Of a stretch of 64,000 bases of DNA, positions 9,301-18,100 are shown piece by piece. The stretch spans positions 682,001-746,000 of the forward strand of contig CACMHY010000001.1 in NCBI GenBank assembly GCA_902613595.1, read 5' to 3'. Position 1 is the stretch's first letter. Each line of letters opens with the position of its first letter. The DNA comes from an uncultured Bacteroidota bacterium. Lineage in GTDB: Bacteria > Bacteroidota > Bacteroidia > Flavobacteriales > Flavobacteriaceae. Below the pieces are notes generated by a model. It was not told the origin of the DNA, searched no databases, and saw nothing but the letters and a program-made list of their open reading frames with translations. Made by a program: the position numbers and the translations under genes.

Positions 9301-12300
9301 AGTCATGCTGTTTACTGTGATCGTTGCTGTTCCACTTGTAACGCCAATACTAAAATAGTCTGATGTATTAGTAACTGTAAAACTGTTACTTGATTTATCA
9401 TGCAAGGTTGATTGCTCTGAAAAATTGAGAATAAGCTCGTTATTTAAATTATTAATTGACAATGAAACTATCTCTGGTGCTTTGGTGTCAAGATTAAAAG
9501 ATAAACTTTCTCCTCCTGAATAGGAATTTCTAGCCAAATCTGTTCCCGAAACAGTAGCTGACACAACACCATTATATGTAGTTGAAACTACCCATGGATA
9601 AATCCAAACACTCGTCGAAGAAGTTGCCGTCATTACTGCATTTGTAATTACATTAGAAATACTAATTGTTGGAGTGACTGTCATTGGTTCACTAAAAGTT
9701 GCAGTAATGGTAACTTGATTACTGTTTGTAATTATATTGTCCGAATTTGTATCTGAAAGTAACACCGTTGGAAGAGTGTTATCAATTACATAGGTAATAC
9801 TATCTGTTCCAGAATAAGAGTTTCCAGCCAAATCTGTTCCAGTCACCGTTGCAGTTACCTCTCCATTAAATGAATCTGGAACATTCCAATCATAATACCA
9901 AACCGATGTAGTTGAAGATGTCATAGTTAGGTTACTTACCTGCCCACTAATTGAAATTTTTGGACTTGAAGACATGGCTTCATTAAAAGTTGAAATTATT
10001 CTCAAAGTCTCAGAACCATTTATATATTTTGATGAAATGTTATCACTTAATGTAACAGTTGGCGCATTTGTGTCTAGGCCATTTAATTGGGAAGATTCTA
10101 AAACTTTATTATAATATTTAATTGATTGAATATGTCCAAAGAAAAGATTAAGGGGAGAAGCTGTTCCTTTAAAGCTCGCTGCCTCTGAACCTGTACCGAC
10201 ATAACCAAAGCGTGGGGTCTCATTATCGCTACCATTAGAAATTGGAGCAAAAGTACCTGAATGCGTATAAACTAGGTTTCCATCAATATAGTATTTTAAC
10301 CCCCCTGATTCATTAGCTTTGAAAGTAACAGCTACATTATGCCACTGATTATCTCTAAGATCAGAAGTATTTACGGCATGCGTATCGAAGGTAGCATCTG
10401 AATTTGTAAAATGAAAAGCTAACTTTCCTTTAGCTGAAGTGTTCTGGTCCGAGCCAACCGAAAAACGAAAAACAGCAGATCTATCGAAAGAAAGAATTAT
10501 TCTTTCATCATTGTTTGCTCTGTCTGTAGTTGACCTAGAATCAACTTTTATTCTAGCAAAAATTGTTAACTCCTCAATTTTATCTGTACTACCACTAACA
10601 TAATTTAGATTTGATATAGCAATCCCTCCAGTTTTTTGAGTGATACCATTAAAGAACATTGCGTTTTGGTTAGTGTCGTAATAAACATTATCTGTATTTG
10701 TTATTTCTCCATAATTACCATTTCCACTTAAATCATTTACAGTTTTGTTATTATTTGATGTTGCTTGTCCATTGTATGAGTTTGTATTTGAAATATCATA
10801 ATCGAATAATAAGTTGCTGTTTAAACTTATACTTTTAGAAAGAGCAGTAGAATTACCAGCCCTATCGTAAATATTATTTTCAGCTATTGAAATAGTTAAT
10901 GTTTCTGTGCCAATTGCATAACCTGAAAAAGAAATATCTAAATTATAGGTGCTGCTCCCTATCTTTGAAATACTAGAAGGAGTTGCACTTGTTAAACTTA
11001 TTCCTGATCCACCTGATATTGAGAGTGAAAAATCAGCAGTCGTTAAAGTATTGGTAGCTACACCACTTAAAATTTCAGTGAAAACTTCTTCATCAAAAGT
11101 GATACTTACTACTGAATTTTTTTGATTTATTGTAGCCCCTGAAATTTGATAAGCGCTATTGTCAATAGTCAAAGTTAAACTTTCTGTTCCCGAGTAAGGA
11201 TTACCGTATAAATCCGTTCCCGATACTGTAGCTGTAATTGAGGAAGTTGAGGAGCTCGTATTAAAATTATATTTCCATATTTTATTGTCACTTCCAGCTA
11301 ACATAATAATATTTGTTCCTAGACCAGTTAATGATATGGTTGGGGTTTCACTCATTGACTCTGAAAATGTAGCTGTAATTGTAACATTAGAAGAAGGTGA
11401 AAGAATATTATCACTATCAGAACTTATAAGTGATACAGTAGGGGATACGTTATCAAACTGAAAAGTTGTTGATGAGGCCAAATTAGAATTACCTGCAAGG
11501 TCAACTAATACATTTTCAGCGATTGTAAGAGTTACAACTCCAGAATAAAAATCATTTGCCGAAATAAATCCGTTAAATGTTACATTATCTAAAGAAACAT
11601 CTTCTGTTATTGTGAAAATCCCTGATGGTGTTATAGTAACATCAGAAGCTGTAAAACTATTAGCATCAATTGCCTCATTAAAGACAACAGTAATCGTATT
11701 AGTCTCGGTTGCGCTTATGCGTCCTGGACTAAGACTGTTAGATATTGTTGTAGAAATAATATAGGGCTTTTGATTATCTAGGCTATAAGAAAGACTCAAC
11801 GTTCCTGATATTGAATTGCTTGCAAGGTCTGCTCCCGAAACAGTTATTGTAGGGGTACTAGATGTTGATGATACAGTCCAAGAGTATTGCCAATTAGATA
11901 GTTCAGTTTGGTAATTTGGTGATTTAATTACGAAATAGGTTGTCTCCCCTGCACTATATCCAGGCGTATATTCTGGGGTTGTAGCGAAATACCACCAAAA
12001 ATCAGAAGCCGTTTTACTGCCCAATTTTATTTCACTTACTTGATAATCCACTCCATCAATCTCAAGATAATAATTAAGTAAATTTCCTGATTGTACATTT
12101 GCTCCTAATATATCATCCCAATCATTACTTCCAACTGCAATCATATTGTAACCATAATCACTAAGTGTAAGCTGTGCTGCCTTTCTAATTAGAGTATTCG
12201 TTGAGACTAGTGACATCGTAGCATTTGAAATTTGGCCAGAAATAGAAATAGTTGGGGATTCTGTCATTGGCTCACTAAACTGCGCCGTTATTGTGACACT

Positions 12301-14115
12301 ATTTGATTGCGCAACAACAGTACCACTGACTGTAGAGAATAAACTCACTGTGGGTTGAACGTTATCGATGTGTAGTCTTTTATGTTTTAAAGCTGTAACA
12401 TTTTCAATTTGAGCATTGTATGGATTACCTGCTAAATCAATTCCGGTGATTGAAATAGATACAGTTCCTGAAGTAATTGAAGCTGGGGGAGACCATCCAT
12501 AAGTCCAAGTTGAATCTCCATTGCTATTGTTTGTACTTACATAAGTCAATGGAACTACCTGACTATAATTTAGTGGCGAAATTCCAACTATATTTAGCTG
12601 AGGGCTTGATTCCATATCCTCTGAAAATCTTACAGTATAGGTAACTGTTCCAGAGCTTGTCGTAATATAATCTTGGTCAGTAGACGAGAATCCATATACC
12701 AATGGATTTACATTGTCTACGCTTAGAGTTATACTCTCTGTTCCTGAGTAGCTGTTCCCACTTAGATCTTGACCAGATACAGTTGCAGATATTGAATTTA
12801 GAACAGTAGAGGTAGTATAGCTGTAGGTATAGGAATTGGTGCCGGAGATTTGAGTCATGTAAGCATTATTAACTAGAGTTTTACCTTTTAATAAAACATC
12901 TAAATTTCCATTACTCCCAGATGCACCAGGAGTAAATTCAGGAGTAGTAGAAAAATAAACCCAACTCTGCGATTGATTATTTAATGAGGTTAACGTGTAA
13001 CTTACCCCAGAGGAAACCACTTCAAATGTGTAGCCAACAATACTATTTGAATTTCGAGTCAACTGATCAAACCTCCTGTTCTGTACATTAATACCAATCT
13101 GATTACTACTATAATCTGCAATATGAAAAGTGACAGGCTGGTCATTTTCTTTGATAGTTATTGTTGGAGAGGGAGTCATTGTCTCAGAAAAATTGGCTGT
13201 AAATATCACCACATCTGAATTAGCTAGAAGGTTATTATTATCATTTTCTGTTATTAATACAGAAGGAGCTGAATTATCCCCTACTGTGAATGTAATACTA
13301 TCAGTTCCAGAATAAGCATTACCAGCCAAGTCAGATCCAGAAACACTAACAATAGCAGTACTAGAGTTAGTTGAAGATACTATCCAAGGATAAGTCCAAA
13401 CTGCTCTAGTTGAAGAACCATTTTCAACACCAGTCACTACCAGATTTTTAAATCTAAATCCATAAGAACCTGCCCAATATTCTCCCTCATTCAACTGATG
13501 AAGCTCAACTCTAATTTTATTTGCATTATTTGGTATAGATAAACTTGCTTGGTATGTTTGAAGAGTACTGCTAGCTGTGAGTGTCCCTGAATTACTATCA
13601 TTAGCAGAAATATGTGAAGATCCATTATAAAATTTTAAAACAACTTTTCCTGTGTCAGCGGTAAAATTTTTATTGTAATCAACTGTAAGATTCACTGAAG
13701 AAGCTCCAGGTATTATATTAAAGTCTTTATATATATATTGATTGTCTATATAACTAAATTCTAGAGCATTATTAAATAGATATGGATTCGAATTGGTGTT
13801 GAATCTACCTGAAGAACTCACCCAACCATTATTTTGTTTTAAAACAATATCATTGCCTGGCAACATTAATGCATTTGATATCTCACCAGTGATACTTATT
13901 GTTGGAGTGGATGACATTGCTTCGCTGAATGTAGCTGTAATTGTCACAACATTTGAACTGTATACCAAATTGTCCGAATCTGAATCTGTAAGGGATACTG
14001 TTGGAGATGTATTGTCCTGGTTTTGAGAAAACGAAGAAACAGAAATTAGTGTCACTAATGCAACTAATCGCAATAAAAATCTGATTTTTTTTATTTTTTT
14101 TAATTCCAAAACCAA
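6334..14115 (-). CDS. Giant T9SS-secreted Ig-like repeat protein with LamG, cadherin-like and TSP3 segments
   Basis: A 2593-residue surface or secreted protein, probably an adhesin or matrix/glycan-binding protein. Order: signal peptide (1-31); seven Ig-like units beginning near residues 36, 280, 467, 585, 782, 892 and 988, most with the signature TITATFSE-x-M and the ending G-x-DLAGN-x-YSGT-x-S; a LamG/concanavalin-like domain (about 1101-1346); five more units (about 1348-1900); two cadherin-like repeats (about 1951-2142); Asp-rich TSP3-type calcium repeats (about 2288-2330, with DTDGDGIFD and DEDGDGVGD); and a C-terminal T9SS type A sorting domain (about 2515-2593, with YAPNPIDNYLDLYF). 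Units 1, 2 and 4 carry 100-150 residue insertions at the same loop. The start is TTG at 14115: an in-frame TAG lies two codons upstream and no ATG occurs in the signal peptide. The ligand is unknown. Confidence 0.9.
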   Translation of the reverse strand: MVLELKKIKKIRFLLRLVALVTLISVSSFSQNQDNTSPTVSLTDSDSDNLVYSSNVVTITATFSEAMSSTPTISITGEISNALMLPGNDIVLKQNNGWVSSSGRFNTNSNPYLFNNALEFSYIDNQYIYKDFNIIPGASSVNLTVDYNKNFTADTGKVVLKFYNGSSHISANDSNSGTLTASSTLQTYQASLSIPNNANKIRVELHQLNEGEYWAGSYGFRFKNLVVTGVENGSSTRAVWTYPWIVSSTNSSTAIVSVSGSDLAGNAYSGTDSITFTVGDNSAPSVLITENDNNNLLANSDVVIFTANFSETMTPSPTITIKENDQPVTFHIADYSSNQIGINVQNRRFDQLTRNSNSIVGYTFEVVSSGVSYTLTSLNNQSQSWVYFSTTPEFTPGASGSNGNLDVLLKGKTLVNNAYMTQISGTNSYTYSYTTSTVLNSISATVSGQDLSGNSYSGTESITLSVDNVNPLVYGFSSTDQDYITTSSGTVTYTVRFSEDMESSPQLNIVGISPLNYSQVVPLTYVSTNNSNGDSTWTYGWSPPASITSGTVSISITGIDLAGNPYNAQIENVTALKHKRLHIDNVQPTVSLFSTVSGTVVAQSNSVTITAQFSEPMTESPTISISGQISNATMSLVSTNTLIRKAAQLTLSDYGYNMIAVGSNDWDDILGANVQSGNLLNYYLEIDGVDYQVSEIKLGSKTASDFWWYFATTPEYTPGYSAGETTYFVIKSPNYQTELSNWQYSWTVSSTSSTPTITVSGADLASNSISGTLSLSYSLDNQKPYIISTTISNSLSPGRISATETNTITVVFNEAIDANSFTASDVTITPSGIFTITEDVSLDNVTFNGFISANDFYSGVVTLTIAENVLVDLAGNSNLASSTTFQFDNVSPTVSLISSDSDNILSPSSNVTITATFSESMSETPTISLTGLGTNIIMLAGSDNKIWKYNFNTSSSTSSITATVSGTDLYGNPYSGTESLTLTIDNSAYQISGATINQKNSVVSITFDEEVFTEILSGVATNTLTTADFSLSISGGSGISLTSATPSSISKIGSSTYNLDISFSGYAIGTETLTISIAENNIYDRAGNSTALSKSISLNSNLLFDYDISNTNSYNGQATSNNNKTVNDLSGNGNYGEITNTDNVYYDTNQNAMFFNGITQKTGGIAISNLNYVSGSTDKIEELTIFARIKVDSRSTTDRANNDERIILSFDRSAVFRFSVGSDQNTSAKGKLAFHFTNSDATFDTHAVNTSDLRDNQWHNVAVTFKANESGGLKYYIDGNLVYTHSGTFAPISNGSDNETPRFGYVGTGSEAASFKGTASPLNLFFGHIQSIKYYNKVLESSQLNGLDTNAPTVTLSDNISSKYINGSETLRIISTFNEAMSSSPKISISGQVSNLTMTSSTTSVWYYDWNVPDSFNGEVTATVTGTDLAGNSYSGTDSITYVIDNTLPTVLLSDTNSDNIITNSNQVTITATFSEPMTVTPTISISNVITNAVMTATSSTSVWIYPWVVSTTYNGVVSATVSGTDLARNSYSGGESLSFNLDTKAPEIVSLSINNLNNELILNFSEQSTLHDKSSNSFTVTNTSDYFSIGVTSGTATITVNSMTYNADTNNTKYVFGINVNGIPDGFEVITITPKTNKVKDAIGNYALTSQNSNTINLNNTLPVISSLEINEANTQAVITFSEPVYNNVSGSGALQASDFQLSLSSGSATLSSTVPTSVTSSVTLSYVLGLSFQGLASGQEILTISPVSNSIFDSKGGQVNLSLSQSNTITLNDKESPEITRVSIGGSNEFIDIQFSEGVYGNASSNAPILASSLGVSQIAGGIIPLRISQITNTSGGQLTGGENIIRATLTQSLDTSNTLAGGVLVNNQVSIDVSNTTVINSIAGPTLEQVFQVLIKNANIYDISANQVSPTQRLNYISPNTINPVIPTFPNIFRLGATVKVNPPPILTTRVIRFKEKPGNGQIVGEVKAFDIEGESFAFINQSDLFDGILQIDGQGKISVIEGANLKYDSDYNAAEFKFILRDGENEVEHSVLIIIKRTHPEIKIDYFDVDENAPIGTIVAEVKSRDPLNPTEKIPLEFLSTDGYLEFNGNEIITTRKLDYETQTEHCFKIEAIGSPKEDLSDERYITSLDECFQVIDLPNQKSSKKFFISIFGLPNNSSSSKVDHRRYYNPHNKNVGKWKVKKRIKGGADASKFTIRSTSKGEQKNSQNNEEETEDVLEFIKTPVFSPPGDANQDNIYEVEIEYINTADGEPEVPISVTQTNIQVPEGGKKAIELQAKPALPTDDTDGDGIFDIYDNSPLVANADQTDEDGDGVGDVSDDFDHDGVWNPFDTCPDTPLGEVVNLSGCLIYYLPSNNFTLSKIEKCAGENSIRLDVLDTTVTYNISVSGALNKTESFAGSTWTLDKLSGGTYSICVNIDGVSYSEFERCFELTISDPKPLVVSGILNKSNQSITYDLSGGDVYNISHNGKITQTQSSKYTVSLSKGLNKIKISTGIECQGLYEDNYLNSFEVKYAPNPIDNYLDLYFGGNDDFIEIGIYTVNGQLIDVKKINLSFYTRNYRLETSNYKQGVYIIKMSGATIDQSIQVIKK

Positions 14116-14281
14116 TTTCTAGTTAATTCAGACAAAAAAGTCAAAAAAAACTCACAAAATGTCTTAAGTGATGCTAATTTTTTTTGACCCAATTATCACA
14201 AATCATTTCAAACAAAGTAAAATTACGATAATTATCTCTAAATAAGTGATTTGTGAAATATAAATGGATTCATTTGATAAT

Positions 14282-14311
14282 AAAAAAAGCCTCCCAAAAT
14301 ATGGAAAGCTT
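14282..14311 (-). terminator. Rho-independent terminator upstream of the giant gene
   Basis: On the minus strand, arms AAGCTTTCC (14311-14303) and GGGAGGCTT (14295-14287) form a 9-bp stem with two G-U pairs and a 7-nt loop, followed by a run of T (the stem's last two plus five more). No annotated gene ends here. It must close either a short unannotated transcript or an attenuated leader of the giant gene. Confidence 0.65.
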
Positions 14312-14315
14312 CTCA

Positions 14316-14354
14316 CTAGTTGCAAAGGCTATTTAACCTCACAACACACAACAT
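14316..14354 (-). CDS. Possible 12-residue leader peptide (MLCVVRLNSLCN)
   Basis: ATG at 14354 opens a 12-codon frame that stops with TAG at 14316-14318, only 4 nt before the terminator stem. A short ORF placed directly before an intrinsic terminator is the arrangement of a translation-coupled attenuator. The peptide has two Cys and three Leu but no run of one amino acid, and there is no recognisable ribosome binding site, as is normal in this lineage. Chance occurrence of so short an ORF is quite possible, so this is a candidate only. Confidence 0.25.
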   Translation of the reverse strand: MLCVVRLNSLCN

Positions 14355-14542
14355 TTTAAAATATGCAGTTGTTATTTTTATAAATCTAGGAAAAACAAAT
14401 TAAATCTATAGGATTATTCTATTTTATTTTGAATTTTTATGAATCAAATGAAATTTTTTCAAAAGACGGCATAGTAATCCATTATGCAAAAATTTATTTT
14501 CTAGTATCAACAAAACTTTTATTTCGTTTATCTCTAAATAAC

Positions 14543-14568
14543 AAAAACCCCCAAAGGATGGGGGGGGG
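14543..14568 (-). terminator. Rho-independent terminator after tRNA-Asp
   Basis: On the minus strand a run of nine C (14568-14560), loop ATCCTTT, then GGGGG (14552-14548) and TTTTT (14547-14543). It lies 13 nt beyond the tRNA 3' end. Confidence 0.75.
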
Positions 14569-14581
14569 TAAGAAATTTAAG

Positions 14582-14655
14582 CGGTCTGGACGGGACTCGA
14601 ACCCGCGACCCCATGCGTGACAGGCATGTATTCTAACCAGCTGAACTACCAGACC
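14582..14655 (-). tRNA. tRNA-Asp (anticodon GTC)
   Basis: A 74-nt cloverleaf on the minus strand. The 7-bp acceptor stem is GGTCTGG (14655-14649) with CCAGACC (14589-14583), and the discriminator base is G at 14582 as expected for tRNA-Asp. The D-arm has AGTTCAGCTGGTTAGA, the anticodon loop is CTGTCAC with GTC, and the T-arm is CGGGTTCGAGTCCCG. CCA is not encoded. It lies 69 bp downstream of trxA and has its own terminator. Confidence 0.97.
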
Positions 14656-14724
14656 TGTATTCAGGGATGCTAATATACGCTTGATTTTGAATATGCCAAA
14701 CAATAAATTGCTAAAAAGAATGAT

Positions 14725-15042
14725 CTACAAAACAGCGTCTATTGCACCTTGGTAAGTTGTCTTTGGAGATACGCCAACATGTCTGCCAATTAGCTCCCCT
14801 TTATCGAATAACAAAACAGTTGGAATGTTCCTTACTCCATATTTTGCAGCAAACTCTTGGTTTGCATCAACATCAACTTTTCCAACTACCGCCTTACCTG
14901 CATAATCATTACTTAATTCCTCCATAATTGGGCCCACCATTCTACACGGTCCACACCAAGCCGCCCAGAAATCAACTAAAACAGGTTTTTCTGATTTTAA
15001 GACTACGTCTTCAAAAGTTTCATCTGTAATTTCTAATGCCAT
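14725..15042 (-). CDS. trxA: Thioredoxin
   Basis: Cytoplasmic dithiol-disulfide oxidoreductase of 105 residues, the normal size. The active site WCGPC is at residues 29-33 after the conserved strand VLVDFWAAW, and the cis-proline motif is in RNIPTVLLF. It donates electrons to reductases such as ribonucleotide reductase and methionine sulfoxide reductase. It starts with ATG at 15042, 18 nt downstream of a TAAATTTG -7 box, and is followed by tRNA-Asp on the same strand. The dnaE gene upstream ends 97 bp before this start codon. Confidence 0.97.
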   Translation of the reverse strand: MALEITDETFEDVVLKSEKPVLVDFWAAWCGPCRMVGPIMEELSNDYAGKAVVGKVDVDANQEFAAKYGVRNIPTVLLFDKGELIGRHVGVSPKTTYQGAIDAVL

Positions 15043-15060
15043 AATTCAATTTTTAAGTGC

Positions 15061-15068
15061 CAAATTTA
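15061..15068 (-). promoter_or_regulatory. -7 promoter box of trxA
   Basis: TAAATTTG on the minus strand matches TAnnTTTG exactly and ends 18 nt before the trxA ATG. No TTG lies at the expected -33 distance, so the promoter is only partly supported. Confidence 0.4.
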
Positions 15069-15139
15069 ATTGTTTTTTAATCTCATATGCATTAGTTTAA
15101 ATCAAATTTATTTATCACAGAATGTATTTCTATAACAAA

Positions 15140-18100
15140 TTAATTTAGTGTATACGCCCATTTTTGTCCTCTTAGAACATTGAGAAACTCAGAAGTGATT
15201 TTAACTTTCTGTTTTCTACTATTCAAGGTTAGTTTAACTTTTTTTTCTGAGTCATAGAGATTAAAATACAAAGGTTTGTCACCTTTGTAAGATTTTAAAT
15301 AATCATTTAAGGCATCTATTTTTTCTGTTTTTAGCTGTTTTACATCTATATTGAGTGTGATTTTTTTTGCATTATTTTCTATAGTATTTTCAAGCATTTC
15401 AAAATTTAGATATTGTATTCTTGGTGAACCTATTCTGCCCGATTCCTTATTAATCCAACCCTCACGAATTATTAATTTGATTCGAATAAATTGATTTGAA
15501 ACCAAAAAATGTCGGAATTTTAAATAATCCTCTCCAAAAATCCTAAACTCATAAAGATCAGTAAAATCTTCTAATGTAAATCGAGCCCAACTTTTGCCTG
15601 CTCTGCTTTCAAGATGCTCTACCTCATTTACAATTCCCCCAACACTTAGCTCTCTGTTAATATGATTTTCTAAATTACTTAAGTTATTTAATGAAATTGA
15701 TACAAAGTGGTCCATAGCAAGATTAAAATCATCTAATGGATGAGAAGAAATATAAATCCCAACTACTTCTTTTTCTTTCTTTAAACGAATTAAGTTACTC
15801 CACGATTCACATGATGGTATAGTTAAATCCTGATAATAGTTTTTCGTTTCTTCACCAAAAAGACTTGTCTGAGAAGAATTTATATTTTCTTGATATTTAG
15901 CACCAAATCTGATTACCTTTTCTAGAAACATGTTGCCCTCAGAATCTGGGTTAAAATATTGTGCTCGGTGTATAGTTTCAAATGAATCTAAGCCACCAGC
16001 TAGAACTAAATTTTCGAAAGCTTTCTTATTTGCAGCTCTTAAATCAATTCTTTTTACAAGATCAAAAATAGAATTATATTTTTCTTTTTTTCGATTTTTA
16101 ATTATAGTTTCAACAGCACCTTTCCCTAACCCTTTTATAGCTCCCATTCCAAATCTAATAGCTTTATTATCGTTGACTGTAAATTTGTAAAATGATTCAT
16201 TTACATCAGGCCCTAAAACTTTAAGCCCCATTCGACGACACTCTTCCATAAAAAATGTTACTTGTTTGATATCATTCATATTATTTGAAAGGACAGCCGC
16301 CATATATTCCGCTGGATAGTGAGCTTTAAGGTACGCCGTTTGAAATCCAATCCAGGCATAGCATGTTGAATGCGACTTATTAAATGCGTATGCAGCAAAA
16401 GCTTCCCAATCTTTCCAAATTTTTTCCAATATATCTTCAGGATGACCATTTTCCTTTCCTCCATTAATAAATTGGGGCTTGAGTTTTTGAAGCAATTCAA
16501 AAATCTTTTTCCCCATCGCTTTTCTTAAAACATCTGCATCGCCCTTAGAGAAATTGGCCAGCTTTTGAGATAAAAGCATTACTTGTTCCTGATAGACGGT
16601 AATTCCATATGTCTCTTTGAGGTATTCCTCCATAACAGGAAGATCATATGAAATTTTTTCATTTCCATTTTTCCTGTCTACAAAACTTGGAATATATTCA
16701 AGTGGTCCAGGACGATAGAGGGCGTTCATTGCTATCAAGTCTGCAAAAACTGTTGGTTTTAGATCTTTCAAATATTTCTGCATTCCTGCTGACTCATACT
16801 GGAAAATCCCCACTGTTTCTCCCCTTTGAAAAAGCTCATAAGTTTTTTGATCATCTAATGGAAAAGTATCAGGTTTTAGTTCAATATTGTATTTGTATTT
16901 AATTAATTGAACAGTGTCTTTTATAAGAGTCAAAGTTTTGAGACCCAAAAAATCCATTTTTAGAAGACCTGCATCTTCTACTACTGAATTGTCAAATTGT
17001 GTTACATACAATTCCGAGTCTTTTGCTGTTGCAACTGGAACAAATTGTGTAATGTCATCTGGGGTTATGATAACTCCACAAGCATGAATACCTGTATTTC
17101 TTAAAGAGCCCTCAAGAACCATTGCCTGTTGTATTGTTTGCCCAGAAATGGAATTTTCTTTTGCTAAACTTTTGATTTCATTAACTCTCAATATTTCTTC
17201 AGACCGAAGATTTCCTTTTAATTCTTCCTGAGTTGAATTAAAAATTTTTTCTAGTTTTATATTTGGCAAGAGTTTAGCTATTCGATCTGCTTCCCCTAAA
17301 GGTAAATCAAGAACCCTTGCTGTATCGCGTATTGAAGATTTAGCTGCCATGGTACCATAGGTAATGATTTGAGCTACTTGATTTGAACCATATTTTTTTA
17401 TCACATAATCCATGACACGTGACCTTCCTTCATCATCAAAATCAATATCAATATCAGGCATACTAACACGATCAGGATTCAAAAATCGCTCAAATAACAA
17501 ATTGTATTTAATTGGATCAATATTAGTTATTTTTAAGCAATAGGCTACTACTGATCCTGCTGCTGAACCTCTCCCTGGACCTACGGAAACATCCATTTCT
17601 CTGGCTGCACTAATAAAATCCTGAACGATTAAAAAATAGCCAGGATAACCCGTATTTGCAATTACATCCAATTCAAAATCGATTCTATCCTTTATTTCAG
17701 TAGTTAAATCTAAATATCTTTGCTTTGCGCCTTTATAGGTGAGATAACGTAAATAGTTATTCTCACTAACTTTACTATCAATGTCGTCTTTTATTCGATA
17801 CTTTTCTGGAATCTCAAATTTTGGTAACAATACATCTCTAGATAATTTAAATGTCTCAACTTTATCGACTAATTTTTTGATATTTGTAATTGCCTGAGGC
17901 AAGTCACTAAATAACCTCTTCATCTCATTAGTGGACTTAAAATAATATTCTTGGTTTGGAAGACCATACCGAAATCCCCTACCTCTACCAATTGGTGTGG
18001 CTTGCTTTTCTCCTTCCTTTACGCATAATAGAATATCATGTGCGTTTGCTTCATCTTTATTAACATAGTAGGTATTATTGGTAGCAATAACTGGAATTTC

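Larger units (their letters stand above)
14116..14581. other. 466-bp intergenic stretch: leader, two terminators, no long gene
   Basis: This gap lies between the giant gene and tRNA-Asp. On the minus strand it holds the tRNA terminator (14543-14568), an AT-rich stretch of about 190 bp without recognisable content, a 12-codon ORF closely followed by a strong terminator (14282-14354), and about 165 bp leading to the TTG start of the giant gene. I found no exact TAnnTTTG box in it. Confidence 0.6.

Noticed and set aside
13793-14026. Plus-strand ORF antisense to the first Ig-like unit of the giant gene
   Set aside because: Similar antisense frames recur over other units (for example 13130-13315), as expected from repeats with biased codons; not real genes.
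6334-14115. Reading the repeats of the giant gene as a DNA repeat array or CRISPR
   Set aside because: The repetition is at protein level with diverged units of roughly 95-250 residues inside one open frame; spacing and sequence do not fit CRISPR.
14429-14620. Plus-strand 63-codon ORF opposite tRNA-Asp
   Set aside because: It runs antisense through the terminator and tRNA, with low-complexity composition and no protein features.
14494-14703. Minus-strand 69-codon ORF across the tRNA-Asp gene
   Set aside because: It is the translated tRNA sequence itself, a common spurious ORF; the cloverleaf explains this DNA.
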